Source: Sclerurus mexicanus (taxonomy: Eukaryota > Chordata > Aves > Passeriformes > Furnariidae). From it: a stretch of DNA of 64,000 nt. The notes under the pieces were generated by a model. The model saw only the letters and a list, made by a program, of their open reading frames with translations. It ran no database searches and had not been told where the DNA came from. The position numbers and the translations under genes were made by a program. The stretch spans positions 354,496 to 418,495 of the forward strand of contig VWZF01000294.1 of NCBI GenBank assembly GCA_013396755.1. The letters are read 5' to 3'. This document shows positions 37,921 through 50,392 of this stretch, piece by piece (position 1 is the stretch's first letter; every line of letters starts with the position of its first letter).

Positions 37921-40900
37921 TTAGACAGTATTATTTAGAGAGCTCCATGGCAAAGAGAAATAATTTTGGATTATTTTTTTCTCTTGGAAATGGATGTGGT
38001 TTTTTCTACATTATGCTTAAAACTTTGTTACAACATTCTGTTGCTGACTAGGTGCATGGCTTTCAACTTAAATATCCCTATCAGCTGTGTTCATTTTTAT
38101 TCCAGAACAAATCCCCTCTCCATTATTCCAGCATATTTTTACAACTAAACAGTCCATATAATTTGTAAACACCCTTTAGGCTTTGATAGCAGGTTATGAC
38201 AAACAGTAAAGTTAATATTGGTGTTTAATAGCTTCCAAGCGTCCCCAACCAGTGACTGGCCTCCCACTGTGTTAGTTACCACACAGAGAGAATTTCATAG
38301 AAATGTGGCTACATTAAAGGGTCTCAAATTTGCTGCCAAATTTAGCTGCCAAAACGAAGGGCCAAATTAAATGTTGAAGGAGTGAAGAGTTTGCATTACA
38401 CAGGAATGTTAAAGCAAGTGTGCTTTAAAAAAAGGAAGCAGTAGTAATGTGTTTGTTAGCCACGTGGGCAAAGATAACACCTTTACTGTTGGAGGGGTGG
38501 GCTGTGGAGGTTGTGTTTTTCTCTCAACATTTTGTAGAAGTTGATTGAGCCATGCTGAAATTTGCAGAACATTTACAAGCCAACATATTTGCACCGAGCA
38601 GGGAATAGGGGGGAAGAATGGAAGGGGAAAATGCACCTCTTCTTTTCTTAATCATCACATACCACTTCTTTAAACAAAAAATTTCAACCTCCTAAATCAA
38701 GAACACAACAGGTTAAGGTTAATCTGGCAGGATTTAAGAGGTGAGAGATTTCTCATCTTTAGAAATGAAAGAAAATGGAATTTCTCTTGGATTTAGTGTA
38801 TTTGAAAAGAGTGTCCTGACAAAAGGCGTGAAAATGTAGAGATTTGGCACAGGGTGGTTCTTGAACTGTTTTGACAACTTGTTGGTTTATGTAGGAATTG
38901 TGGCAATTCTGGTGCCATTGGGACCAAATAATTTTCTGTTTAATGTGTTCACCACCAACCTGAACATATGGAATACTGGTGTTGCTCCCATAGTTGGGCT
39001 CTCTTTCCTGCAGGATCACACTGTGTGTTGTATTGGCACCATCTGTCGCTATTTTAAATATTTAGATTAATAGCCTAACACTAATCCAATGTCTTAAACT
39101 ATTAATTGTTCTAGATCTGTAGAAAGGGAGACAAAGAGAAAATTATTTCCTCTAGGAAAAGTTGCTCTAATTTGATTTTTCACTTAAAATATTTTGTAGA
39201 TCAGGGCCAAATACTCTAATGCATTTCAAGCAAGTGAAGTGTTCAGTTATGAATAATCCATGAATATACATAATAAATCATACTTAATTACATTTTGATG
39301 TCTGGATAGAATCCAGTATGTTTTGTTGAATCTCACAGGGAAACTGCACAAGCTATTTATGCATCATTTCATAAATTGTTTCACCACCATGCTTCATTCT
39401 ATTCTTCAGGCGTGTTTTGAAGTTGACATCACTTGTTAAGACCAGCATTATATTTAAAAGGAAGCACAAATTTCAGTATAAAAGCACCAAAGAATATTCC
39501 AATGAAACTTCTTCACTCAGTATATCTGAAAATTTTTTCCCTCTTCTTGGATGTGTCTTTTCTTTCAATGTAATAAATATCATCAATTAAGAGCCTGTTG
39601 ATATTTAATGTAATATGTTATATTTGGTAAGCTTAGATGCAACCACTAGTTTTCTTTATGGATGTGCAGGTATTAAATTTAACAATAATTTTGCATCTGT
39701 GGAATATCAGCATCATATCTCGAATAAATGTGGTACCAGACTGTTAGAATTGTGTTAGTATTTAATAATCATGATGCGTAGTTGTCCTGATTTTAATGCA
39801 TAGTGGTTCTGATTTGTCATCTGTCTGCAGTACACACCCACATACACACCTTTTAAAATGTGTAATACAGTTCCTTAATAATATACAAACATAGCTTTTT
39901 TTTTTTTTTGCCTACTCCTCTCATTGTTTGGGATTCAGCCTTCAAAAATTTTACATTTAATTACTTTGTTACTTGTCTTCTTTACAATAGTCAGTACCTC
40001 ATTTTTTGTGGTTGCATAAATAGACAAGGTTAAAGATTTCAATTGTATTTTCAGCTAGAGCAAGAGCAAAATCCAGAGAAAAAAAGAAATTATTTTAAAG
40101 GCATACAAATCATGATAGATAAACAACATTGCTACTTTAGCCATTTACTAAATGCATTTATATGATGTAGAAATGCATGAGCATGCATTTGTCTTAGCCT
40201 GAAAATAATTTTTTTCAGACAGTAATTTGCATGGATATTTCGTTTGTTATGAGATGCATACTTATTCTTGCTAAGATAATGCTTTGGTTCAGTAAAAAAC
40301 CTTTTCTTACACATGTGTAGGTTACTTCACTTATACAAGAGACAACAAATTATTTCAGCTGCATCTTTCATGCAGGCCTGCAAACCCAAACAAATTAAAT
40401 AAAATAAATATGGCTGAACCAATACCAGGATGGATTTGGAAACGAATGCTAGAACATGACAATGTTATTTTTTCCTTTTGATCATTGGTCATGAATCTGT
40501 GTTAGGTAAATATTGTTGCTAACTTAAAACTGTGTGATACCTTGAAGTAAAGGAGATATCTCCCCTGAACTATGTGGACATCCATGTCATAAGCAGTGCC
40601 ATGTCTTGGGCCAATTACTTCCTTCTGTGGGCTCCTAAACTCCAGAAATATATGGTTTCTTGGCTGAGGTATAGTGGCCCTTCTACTTTGAGGCTCCCCT
40701 CCTGTTGCTGTTTATATCAGCAGAGCATTGCTGCAAAACTCAACTATTTATGATACTTTCTCACTGTCGGTGTTTCTGTGTTCTTCATTATGAAATGTTT
40801 GAAACTTCTTATTTTTAAATGCACTTGGAGGGAGTTTTTTTATTTGTGCTGTGATGGAAACTGACCTTGTTTTGGTGTTTTTACACATGATATAGATGAC

Positions 40901-42423
40901 TATTCTAATACATGATTAAAATATTTTGCAATGAAAAGGAAGTCTCATCCATCGCAAACTGTCACAGTTGTATTGTGTTATCTCAAAGTGTTACTTAAAA
41001 AACCCCCACTTTTACCCCTTTGGAGTATAGAAAATTTGAAACTGGGAGATTGTTGATTGGTAATACATGGATATATTTGAGGGCCCTAAAAAGTATCTGA
41101 TCTGCAGGACACTTGCATGCCTCCTTTGGTGGCAACAAGGGAGATGGTGGAGGAAGAAGCAAGGTAGCAGAGTAGGCTCATCTTTTTTTTTTTTCCCTCC
41201 CCTCCTGGAACTTAGACTCTTAAATATTACAGGTAGTGACACCAGAATAATTTTTAGAGATATTTTTAGCTTCAGCAATAGATTCTAATTTGTGTTTTAC
41301 CAGACAGTGTTCTCTTCACTTGTTTGATAAATACCAACTGTTGAATCTTCATTTGCATGAAAGATTCAGTGAAACTTACTTGTTTATATAAAAATCACTA
41401 CTTTTGTGGAAGGAATCTAGATCAAATTCATATTGAGTTGTTTCTATTGCAAAACAAGTATGAAAGAAAATATATTTTTGTTAAATTCTGAAATTTGTGT
41501 GACAACTTGGCATTTCTTTATTCCACATTCTTTTGCTATCATAAAAACAAGACATTGCTTTGTTATTTTTATAGCACTTTTTTAATTGGTGCTGCTCAAA
41601 CTTAACATCATCAAAATATTACCAAGTGCTAGAGATTTAGTGCTCACTTACTCTTAAAGCATGATAGCCTGGCTGCCTTGAGTTGAAAGAAAAATTGCAT
41701 TTGCCTCACTGTGACATTGTTGTCGTTACCATCAAGCTCCTTGTAGGTACTTATGCTTTCAAAATGTTAGAAAAGTGCATTCTCACTCATGGAGGAGCAA
41801 TGCATAGAGAAGTATATTATTAGGAATGACACCTTGGAAAACAGGTTCAAATTGTAGTTCAAAGAAGATCTTCTCAGCTTTCACCTAACATTGGGGAGAC
41901 TTAAATTCTATAAATTTTATTTCTTCCCCCCAATTTTATTTCAGTGCATATCAGGAAGCACTTTCTTGTCAACAGGTTGAGGCAATCTGGTAATAAGCTC
42001 ATGACTATGGGTGAGTGGGACATGGCACAACAGCACTTCCTGCACCAGAGACTCAGTGTATAGGAAGAGATACTGTCCAAAATGCACCTAATGCTTTCTC
42101 TTGAAAAAAGGAAGGAGAAACAAGAGTCAGACTGAGCTCTGTGAATTGCATAATACAGTTCAAACCATTTTAATATACTTGTGAAGACCTGAGCTCCAAA
42201 TCCAGTGGGAGTGATTCTGAGTCATTGTACTTGCAGCTGGGTTCTGGAAATCCAAGGTTATATTACCTCTGGAATAGAAAATGGGTTAGTTTAGAATAGT
42301 TAACTAAAAAGATGGGTTAGCTGTCTGCTTCTAGGAGAGAGGCTTTGGAACTTTGAAGAGATTTTTGGTAATCATCAGATTCCCTGAAGTGAATTTTTGC
42401 AGTGTTCTGGGAGTAGGCAACTC

Positions 42424-42453
42424 CATCATCATCATCATTATCATCATCATCAT
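42424..42453 (+). repeat. ATC trinucleotide microsatellite
   Basis: About ten CAT/ATC units with one interruption (ATTATC). It produces an aspartate run on the minus strand and an isoleucine run on the plus strand. Those short open frames are by-products of the repeat. Confidence 0.9.
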
Positions 42454-45400
42454 GCTCCAGGTTCCTCACCCTCACCATGTGTTTTACAGACAGCCTTGCT
42501 CCCTGTCTGGGTATCCTGGGGACGATTCTGGGGTTAGACAGCGCTGCTAGTGTTGCTGTGAATAAAGAAGGTATTGAGTAAACCACTTATGCACACAGTG
42601 CGTTGTTTTGGCCCTACTAGTAGATGACTGTGACCTAGATTTTGAGTTGACTAGCCTTTGTGTTTGAGCAGGGTAAGGATGCATGGAAAAGTCAGCGTGG
42701 TATCCCAGGCTTCAAAAGTGAGTCCCATTGTGAATCTCTCTGTTTGCCAAGCAGACTTTGTTTACATTTGTACTTTATAGGTTTAAATGTGGGGTAACAT
42801 CCAAACATTTAAGCATTTTATAATTCTGTGTCACAGAGCCTGCAGACATTGGATTAATTGAAATTTTAATAACTTACGTTTTGAACCTGATGGCTAGTGC
42901 TTCGTGAAGGATGACAGACTTCTTGTAACTGACTCAAATATTTCCATTTGTCTTCTCTGCATGAAGGTCTTAGTTCTTCAGGACAGCGTATTTCTGCTTA
43001 CATGGTTTCATTAAAGTAAGGCACTAATAACTCAGGGTTGCAAACTATTGGGTCTTATGAGTTTTAAAATCCCAGAGACTGTAGCTATTTTCTTTTTTCT
43101 TTCTTTTTTTCTTACTTCATATGCTTGGAAAGCTTTTTTCTTTGTTTAAGAATTTTACTCAGAGGAAGACAAACACAGGACTCCGCTCTTGTGCATCCAC
43201 CATGCCAGCATCTTGCCTCCTACCACTTTTCAGACAACAGTCTGCATTTTTTCTCATCAGTCTTTCTATAAAAATGCCTTACGTTTCCATTATTTCATAT
43301 CTTAGACTGTAAAAAATTAGTATTAAGTCAAAGTCCAAATTCTATTCCAAGCTTTTAAATAAAGAGCCTATTCATTTCTTGCTGAACTTTTGAATTTTGT
43401 GCTGAGTCAGTTAAATAGAAAAAGTTCCACTCTCAGAGGAAGAGTTTAATGCTGAGTTTTCTTAAAAGCATCTCATTTACATCAGTAACTAAATGTAGCC
43501 TATTTCCCTGCTTAATTCAATTAAGTATTTGGAGGTGAAATGATATATCTAGTGGAAAAATCAAGGTAGCTGTCTTTCAAAATACCTTTCATACTAGTAA
43601 AATAGAAGTAAGATAAAAAAAAAAAAAACAACAAACTAATTTCTAATTTTAAAGCCATATTTAGCAATCCAGAAAAAAAAAATACTCTTTAAACTTCAAA
43701 TAATTCTCAGTATGTAATGTACTTTACTATTTGAAAACAAGTACAAGAACGCTCTAAATTTGCATTTACTTAATGCAATTAAAAAGCAGAGCTACCTTAG
43801 AAAATCAGTTCTCCTGCAACATTATCAAGTGAGGTTTGATAACCATAAAGGAAAAATTCTGAGCTAGTACTTTCATTCCTCTTGCTGCAAAGTTTTATCT
43901 CAGACTGTTCCCTGATTCAAGTGCACTGGGCAGCAAATTTAACCTTTCATAGGTAAACCTATTTGGTTATATAAATTTTGATTTTAAGCAATTTTCTTTG
44001 AATGTCTACATGCATGGGTATATAATACGTGATTTATAGGGACAAGATTCATTTTTTCCCTATATAATGGTATTTACATACGAAATATAAAACTCTGCAA
44101 TTAGGAGTTACTGTCTTGTAATTTGAAATGTCAGTGATCACATTTTCATTGTGTCTTTTGAAGATGTTTCATTCTAAAAGTATCTGCATTTAGCCTGTCC
44201 CAAGGTTTTATTTTTGCTTATAGTGCCCTCACCTGTAATTTAAGGCCAATTGCAGAACTTTAACAGTAAAAGTAGAACTATTTTTTTCTTTGAATCTTAG
44301 CTGGGGAAATACCTGTCTAAATGCCTTATTTTGACAGCCAGAAGCACCTAACGTGTTCCAGCTGACTTGTATTAGTTTGCAAGATTACACTTGAAACATG
44401 ACTGTGTTTTTAGTGTACCCTAAACACAGTTTACTTTTATGTCAAACCTCAATTGTGTACTTTTACTCTAGAATGGAGCCTGAAAACACTAATGACGCAA
44501 TTAATTCATATTTCAATTTCACATACTGCCCTTAATTTAACCATTTATTGAGTTGTAGGACACAACAGATCAAAGTAGAAAGCAATTGGGATGGGAGGAA
44601 AAAATAAAGTCAGTGAAGCTGTGGTTTTGCTGCATCTTTTCTCACTTTTGTCACCTTCCCCAGTAAAATGTCCCTCTGAAATTCACAAGAATGATAAGCA
44701 CGTCTTTCAGCAACAGACTTTGTTCAGGAAACCTTCCAGAAACAAGAAATCTGGGAAAAGTAACCAATTTATTCTGAATGGTTTTATTTGGTTTTGGGGT
44801 GGGTTTTTTTAAGATGACACAGAACAATTCTCCAAATAGTCATCACTTACATTTGAACACAAACCTAAGTGGATAGGCCTGTATGATGTAAAGCAGGTAT
44901 GGTTTTCTCATTCTCAGGTTATCTTGTTTTGGTATACAGACAAGTACATTATTTTGGCCACTTCATTTTACCCTGTTTAGTACACAGATGCAAGGTGTCA
45001 GCTGATAGAGTGCAGCTATTTCTCTAATTCCACAGCTGGTGAATTGGTTGCAATAGCCTCTCTTTGACAGGGAAATTTGAGTCTGGCAGGATCTTGCAGT
45101 ACTGGGTTTCTGGGATTCCTTTTCTTTGGGAACTTCTGTCTCTACAGTGTTTTTTCAGGCTGTGGTTCTTCAGCACCCATGTTCCCAAACAGTCTTACAG
45201 AAGCAATTTGGAGTACAGTTGTGGAGTGTCAGGTGATTAGAAAAATGTTTCTTTATTCTTTTTTAAATGGAAAATTCATCATATAAAAATTCAAGATATT
45301 GGTCCAATGAGAAATGGTGTAAAGTGAGATGAGGTGTAATGAGGATAGAACCTACAGATCAATCACCAGAACTAAAAAAGTTCAGATTTCTTCACAATTT

Positions 45401-45970
45401 GCCCACAGATTTCTGTGCCTTCCTGCCAGGACCTGACTAATTTAGGGATTCTCTTGACGAACTTTCTAAGAAGCTAAAACTTATATCCTGTAAAATCAAA
45501 GCTTGTTCCCTTGCATACCTGCACATTTTCTTCCCCTCACCCCTTTCTCTATAAAACCTCACTTCCATTCATTTAATTCATACTAACCTTCATATTTCTG
45601 TTACAGATTTCTGCCCTGTCAACAGTGGAGTGTATAAGCTTTGCTTGTATCCTGTTAGACTAGGTTGTGATTAAGGATAATTATCTGATCTTCATGCAGA
45701 TACATTTCAGGGAGGTAAATGAGGGATGAGGGAGAATGACTATTTGGAATTTTATATGCATTGCTCCGTCTGCTTTATATATATGTGTGAATATTTACGC
45801 ATGGTTACTCTTCTCATCTAATTCCTCAGTGTCTTGGGCCAGGATCCCACTGTGCTGAGGCTGCTCCAAAGAGTCTTTCTGTGTTTGAAAGCCAAAATTA
45901 ATGGGATCACAGCCAATCTAAATTTAGTTTTCACCATATGTGTTCCACGGTCACAAAAATAATTTAATTT

Positions 45971-46003
45971 CCCCCCCCCCTTTTTTTTTGTTTGTTTGTT
46001 TTT
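45971..46003 (+). repeat. Poly-C/poly-T/TTTG tract
   Basis: Ten C are followed by nine T and three TTTG units. Confidence 0.85.
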
Positions 46004-47932
46004 CCCTTCCATTTTTATTTTTGCTCATTTCCCACTTTTCAAGTATTAACATTATGGTACAACAACTGGACAATGAAAAGTGAGGACTTATTTCTTTAAA
46101 AAAAGCTTTCCTCAAGAAATATTTATTTTACGACATTTGCTGAACTTAGGTTTTTCAAAAGGCTTCTTTATATCTTCCTTTTAGGCTAATTTACATAGAC
46201 TAGTATTCCTTTCGATATCAGATATTATAGCTATCTTTCTCAAAGCTCATTCCATTTTTTTATTTTTTTTTGCAGAACAAGAGGTTGTTTTAGAAATTTT
46301 GTATAAGCTGCTGACTACTAGCTTATGCATGATTTATTGTAATAAACACTGGGAATTTGTATGGATATAACAGATGGAAAAGGGCTGTCCGGAACATAAC
46401 TGACATTATAACCTTGGGCAAGGATTTTCAGTTGGCCTTCCAAAAATGGAGATTATCAGCCTTTGGAAGTGTTTGAGGTGGGTAGGTTATAATCCTAAAA
46501 GCATTGCCTTGGGAGTTAAGAGACTGCCTTTGAAAGCATTGGCACAGGTTGAGAGGCTGAGAGTTGGGGTGATAAACGCATGAGCATTTGCTAGCAAAGC
46601 GAGCTGCTTGTTCATGTGATGGAACAGCGGAAGGGTCGTTGTGGAAATCTCCTTTAGAAACTGTTGACCAGAGCAAACTGAGTATGATTTCTGTTCAGAA
46701 GACTATTTTAAAGAGGAAGTCAGTTTGCAAGCAACTAGTTTAAGACAAGATATGTCTTATAGCTGAATAGGGGAAAAATCATATTCCTTAGGATTTAAAT
46801 ATAAAATAACAGTGGGTTTTTATGCTTATGTGTGTCTGCCATTGTAGCTACAGCTTCTATGATACACCATTGACTGGAGCCCCCAATTTTGAGGGTATCT
46901 GAGCTGCAGCACATTTTTTTTTTCTTCTTCTAATAGGAATTGTTACAACTAGCCTAATGAAAACCTCCTGAAGAATATTCCTTTAAGGGCATTGCTCCTC
47001 CTGTGATGAGTCGCAAACAAATAGTAACTTTATTCTAAAAGTATCAAAAAAATTTCAAGTCTGATCCTGGAAACATGACAGAAACTTTTTCATTTTGATA
47101 AATGACAGTTGATAAGTCTTTAAGTTTCAAACTTTCCATTAGTTTAACCCTTAACTAAAACATTTTTAGTAGCTGAGGGAAATTCGTGCATTCAGAGAAG
47201 GTCTAGCAAAGGATTCTGACATTGAAAACACATCAGACATAATAACTGCTTTCATAGTTCTCTTGGTATATCAAAATAATGCATTTCAGCAAGACACCGG
47301 AGTAGTTAATAACATTCATTAAAAAATAAAATGTTCCAGTTTTCACCTCTCTTCCTCAAAAAAAAACATTGGAATTCACCTACTTCTGTTTCTGATTTCT
47401 TTGACTGGACATCCCTGGAAGTGGTGCTATGTGATGACCAGATATACTAACAGACTAACTTTTGCCAAGGACATGCGTGGTTTTTCTGCCTATGTTTTAG
47501 GACTTTAATTACATTTGCTTTTAAATTCCAGAAGAATTTAATTTTCAAAAATACTTATTTACTTCATATTAAGTGAAGCTGACCTGAAAATAACAACATA
47601 TTCTTTCTTTTTCCCCTCTCTTAAAAATGTTCAATGAACAATTTCTTATGCATTGTATTTTTTGATGTTAAACTTATCATAAACCATTCTCAGCTATAGC
47701 TTCTTACAGAAGGAAATAATTTTTCCTATGTATAACTTTTAACTTTTATTTAACTGTAGTATGCTTTATGCAATAGTCTCATATCTGACTTACATAAACA
47801 CAGTTACTTTGTAAGTAATCCTTGATAGTAACTATTAATTAATAATAAGCCCAAATTATCAGATACTAAAAAACATATCAAAAAGATATATTATAAAATT
47901 TTAAACTTGCATATTAAATGTACAATGATTTG

Positions 47933-47988
47933 GAAAAAAAACAAAACAACAACAACAAAAACAAACCAAAACCCCACCAAAAACAAGC
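47933..47988 (-). repeat. CAAA/AAC-rich low-complexity tract
   Basis: A-run followed by AAC and CAAAA units and a CCAAAACCCC segment. It is the reverse-strand counterpart of the TTTG tracts elsewhere in the window. Confidence 0.75.
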
Positions 47989-49730
47989 CAAATATGTAAA
48001 ATAAGAAACAGTTCTGGCTGATTGCTTATTCACTAATGCCAAACTTTTGAGCCAAATGTTTAGAAGACCAACGTGTTTCTCACCAGCTCAATTTCTACTT
48101 GTATAACTGTGAGTGTATTACTCTTTGCTTCACTGTGGAAATAATAAGGGCTCACTTAATAGTTAACCTTTCATCTGGGCATTTGAATTCATCATTTATT
48201 TTCAAGTTCTCTGCGTAGAGGTTTAAACAAAACATTTCTGGTATGCTTTATTTCATGCTGTTTCCAATAAGTTTTAAACCATGAGTTTTTGATCTATGTG
48301 TATAGCTATATTTTGTGCAATGCAAAATCACAATGTAACTGTCTAATGAAAGTCTCTGACATTTCTTTCAGTTCATAGTATAAGATATTGAGAGTGAGCT
48401 CAAGGTAAGATATTCTCACGCAGTCATCAGTATGTGTGAAATCATCAATTAAGTGCAAATTATCTTAATTCAGAAGCATGCATAACTCAGTAGGGTCTTT
48501 CTGAATCTCTAGTGGAATAAGACAGCTTATCCTAGAGCTATTTTCAGTCTTATTTTAATTATTTTAAGGAAATACCCCTCAAATGAAAATTTAGTTTGCT
48601 TCTCAAACTGTTAAAATTAGATGTAAGCAGAGCCTTTTAAACACTGGTTTTAATCCCCATGTGCTGCCTTCTCTCATTCATTTTATGTAAATCAAACTTG
48701 AGCTGAGTTTAGAAAGTACAAACCCTATAAACGATGCTTCAGCCTGAGTGGAAATTTCTTTAACCAATATTTGGACTCAAACTATTTAAAAAAAAAAACA
48801 AATACCCTACAAAGGAAAATATGTTTTTATATATAAACACTATAGCGATTAAGAAGCTTTGGTATTATTTGAAAGGGGTAACATAGTAAACAACCTTCTT
48901 CTTGAAGATGATAATGTAAAAACAATTATACTACCTTATATTTGCAAACTTCCTTTCTGAATTATTCTATATACTTATCTTACATCACTGGGAAATTATT
49001 TTCTTCATGGTTTTGAGTAGCTATTGCTTACATCTTCTTTCTACCTTAGGTTTTTCCCACTACCTTCCTTTTTTACCTTACTTTTATCTCCATTACTTAA
49101 GACAAATTCATCATTATTACTTCATACCAGGCTGAGGTTGGACATCCAGGGATTTAAACACACACCCACTTTTGGAGGAAGAAGCCACAAATTTTTGCTT
49201 CATCACTGAAGCCATTTCTTAACAGGACAGTTGTTTCAGCATAGGTAATTTTTGGACATAAGTTTCTAAAGGTTTTTGTTAAACTAACTACATAATGTGC
49301 TCTGACCCCTCCCAAGAGAAAAGCAGAAACAATGTATAATACTGTATTTGATTATGCTTTTCTCGTATTTCTTGTTGCACAAATAAATTTTCAAGCTGAA
49401 ATAACAAGCATCTCTTTCTCTGCTGCCTCAGTGGAGATAAACATTTTTAAACACATTGAAAATAAATTTGAAGTACTGTAGTTGGCAGCTATTTTGGGTC
49501 TGATCTGTCAAAATCATTGACTTTTTGCCATTGATTCCATGAAAAGTCACTTCACCAGTGCTATCACTGTAATAAAAATAAGTACTTGTTATAAAGTGGG
49601 CTGGCATGAAAGATATTTTCAACATCATAACAAATATAAATATGCAGTTTCTCTGTGTCTCACACAACCCAATCATTGAATCTGGATGTTTGAAATAATT
49701 GAGAAAACAGGTCAGTGAACAACTAGGTAC

Positions 49731-50076
49731 AATCATAGAATCATTAAGGTTCAAAAAGACCTCCAAGATCATCGAGTCCAACCCTTGACCTAACACCACC
49801 TTGTCAACCAAACCATAGCACTGAGTGCCATGTCCAGTCATTTCTTGAACACTTTCAGGGATGGTGATTCCACCATCTCCCTGGGGAGTCCATTCAAATG
49901 TTTAGCCACCCTTTCCTAATGTCCAACCTGAAACTCCCCTGGTGCAGCTTGAGGCCACGTCCTCTTGTCCTGTCACTGGTTGCCTGGAAGAAGAGACTGA
50001 CCCCAACCCTTCTACAACTTCCTTTCAGGTAGTTGCAGAGAGTGATAAGGTCTCTTTCCTCTGAGCCCCCTTTGAT
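49731..50076 (-). mobile_element. CR1 LINE fragment, 3' end
   Basis: AATCATAGAATCATTAAGGT is followed by AAGACCTCCAAGATCATCGA, GTCCAACCCTTGACCTAACA, CACGTCCTCTTGTCCTGTCA, and GGTAGTTGCAGAGAGTGATA. This is the reverse complement of the CR1 3' end and untranslated region. It is the least diverged CR1 3' end in the window by eye. It ends at a run CCCCC near 50,070, directly against the oppositely oriented CR1 coding fragment. Confidence 0.95.
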
Positions 50077-50392
50077 GAGAGACAGGCTGTGAATGTAGTC
50101 TACCTGGACTTCAGTAAAGCCTTTGATATTGTCTCCCACAGCACTCTCCTGGAGAAGTTGGCAGCCCATGGCTGGACAGATGCACTGTTGAGTAAAAAGC
50201 TGACTCAATGGCCAAGACCAAAGAGTGGTGGCAAGTGGTGCTACATCCAGTTAGCAGCTGGTCAGTGGTAGGGTTCCCCAAGGCTCAGAATTGGGGCCAG
50301 CCCTGTTTAATATCTTTATCAGTGATCTGGATGAGGGGACTGAAGGCACCTTTAGTCAGTTTGCAGCCAATACGAAGCTGGGTGGGACTCGT
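50077..50392 (+). pseudogene. CR1 reverse-transcriptase fragment, inverted
   Basis: The plus strand encodes a piece of the CR1 ORF2 reverse transcriptase. Recognisable segments are VVYLDFSKAFDIVSHSTLLE from position 50,092, then in shifted frames a GxPxxxxxGPALFNIFISDL block and FAANTKLGG. The catalytic motif, normally FADD in this family, reads FAAN here, so both aspartates are altered. An in-frame stop near 50,270 and a frame change break the reading. About 315 bp survive. Its orientation is opposite to the adjoining CR1 3' end; no flanking ORF2 sequence is present. Confidence 0.93.

Larger units (their letters stand above)
33590..49730. other. Long AT-rich stretch without a supported gene
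   Basis: Sixteen kilobases without a sizeable transposon. It contains a short CR1 tail remnant near 35,198, a hairpin at 35,331-35,355, microsatellites at 37,902, 42,424 and 45,971, a G/T-rich tract near 36,541 and a C/A-rich tract near 47,933. A minus-strand open frame at 46,428-46,676 has no convincing splice-site pair. Confidence 0.5.

Noticed and set aside
42317..42586. Minus-strand open frame with an aspartate run
   Set aside because: The run comes from the ATC microsatellite, and no splice sites support an exon.
46428..46676. Minus-strand open frame with Cys and Gln residues, preceded by GGTCAACAG
   Set aside because: A possible acceptor was seen but the pyrimidine tract is poor and no donor follows. 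Two different frames are equally open.
49428..49841. 137-codon minus-strand open frame
   Set aside because: Its beginning is the translated CR1 3' tail and the rest is AT-rich sequence. It is not a gene.
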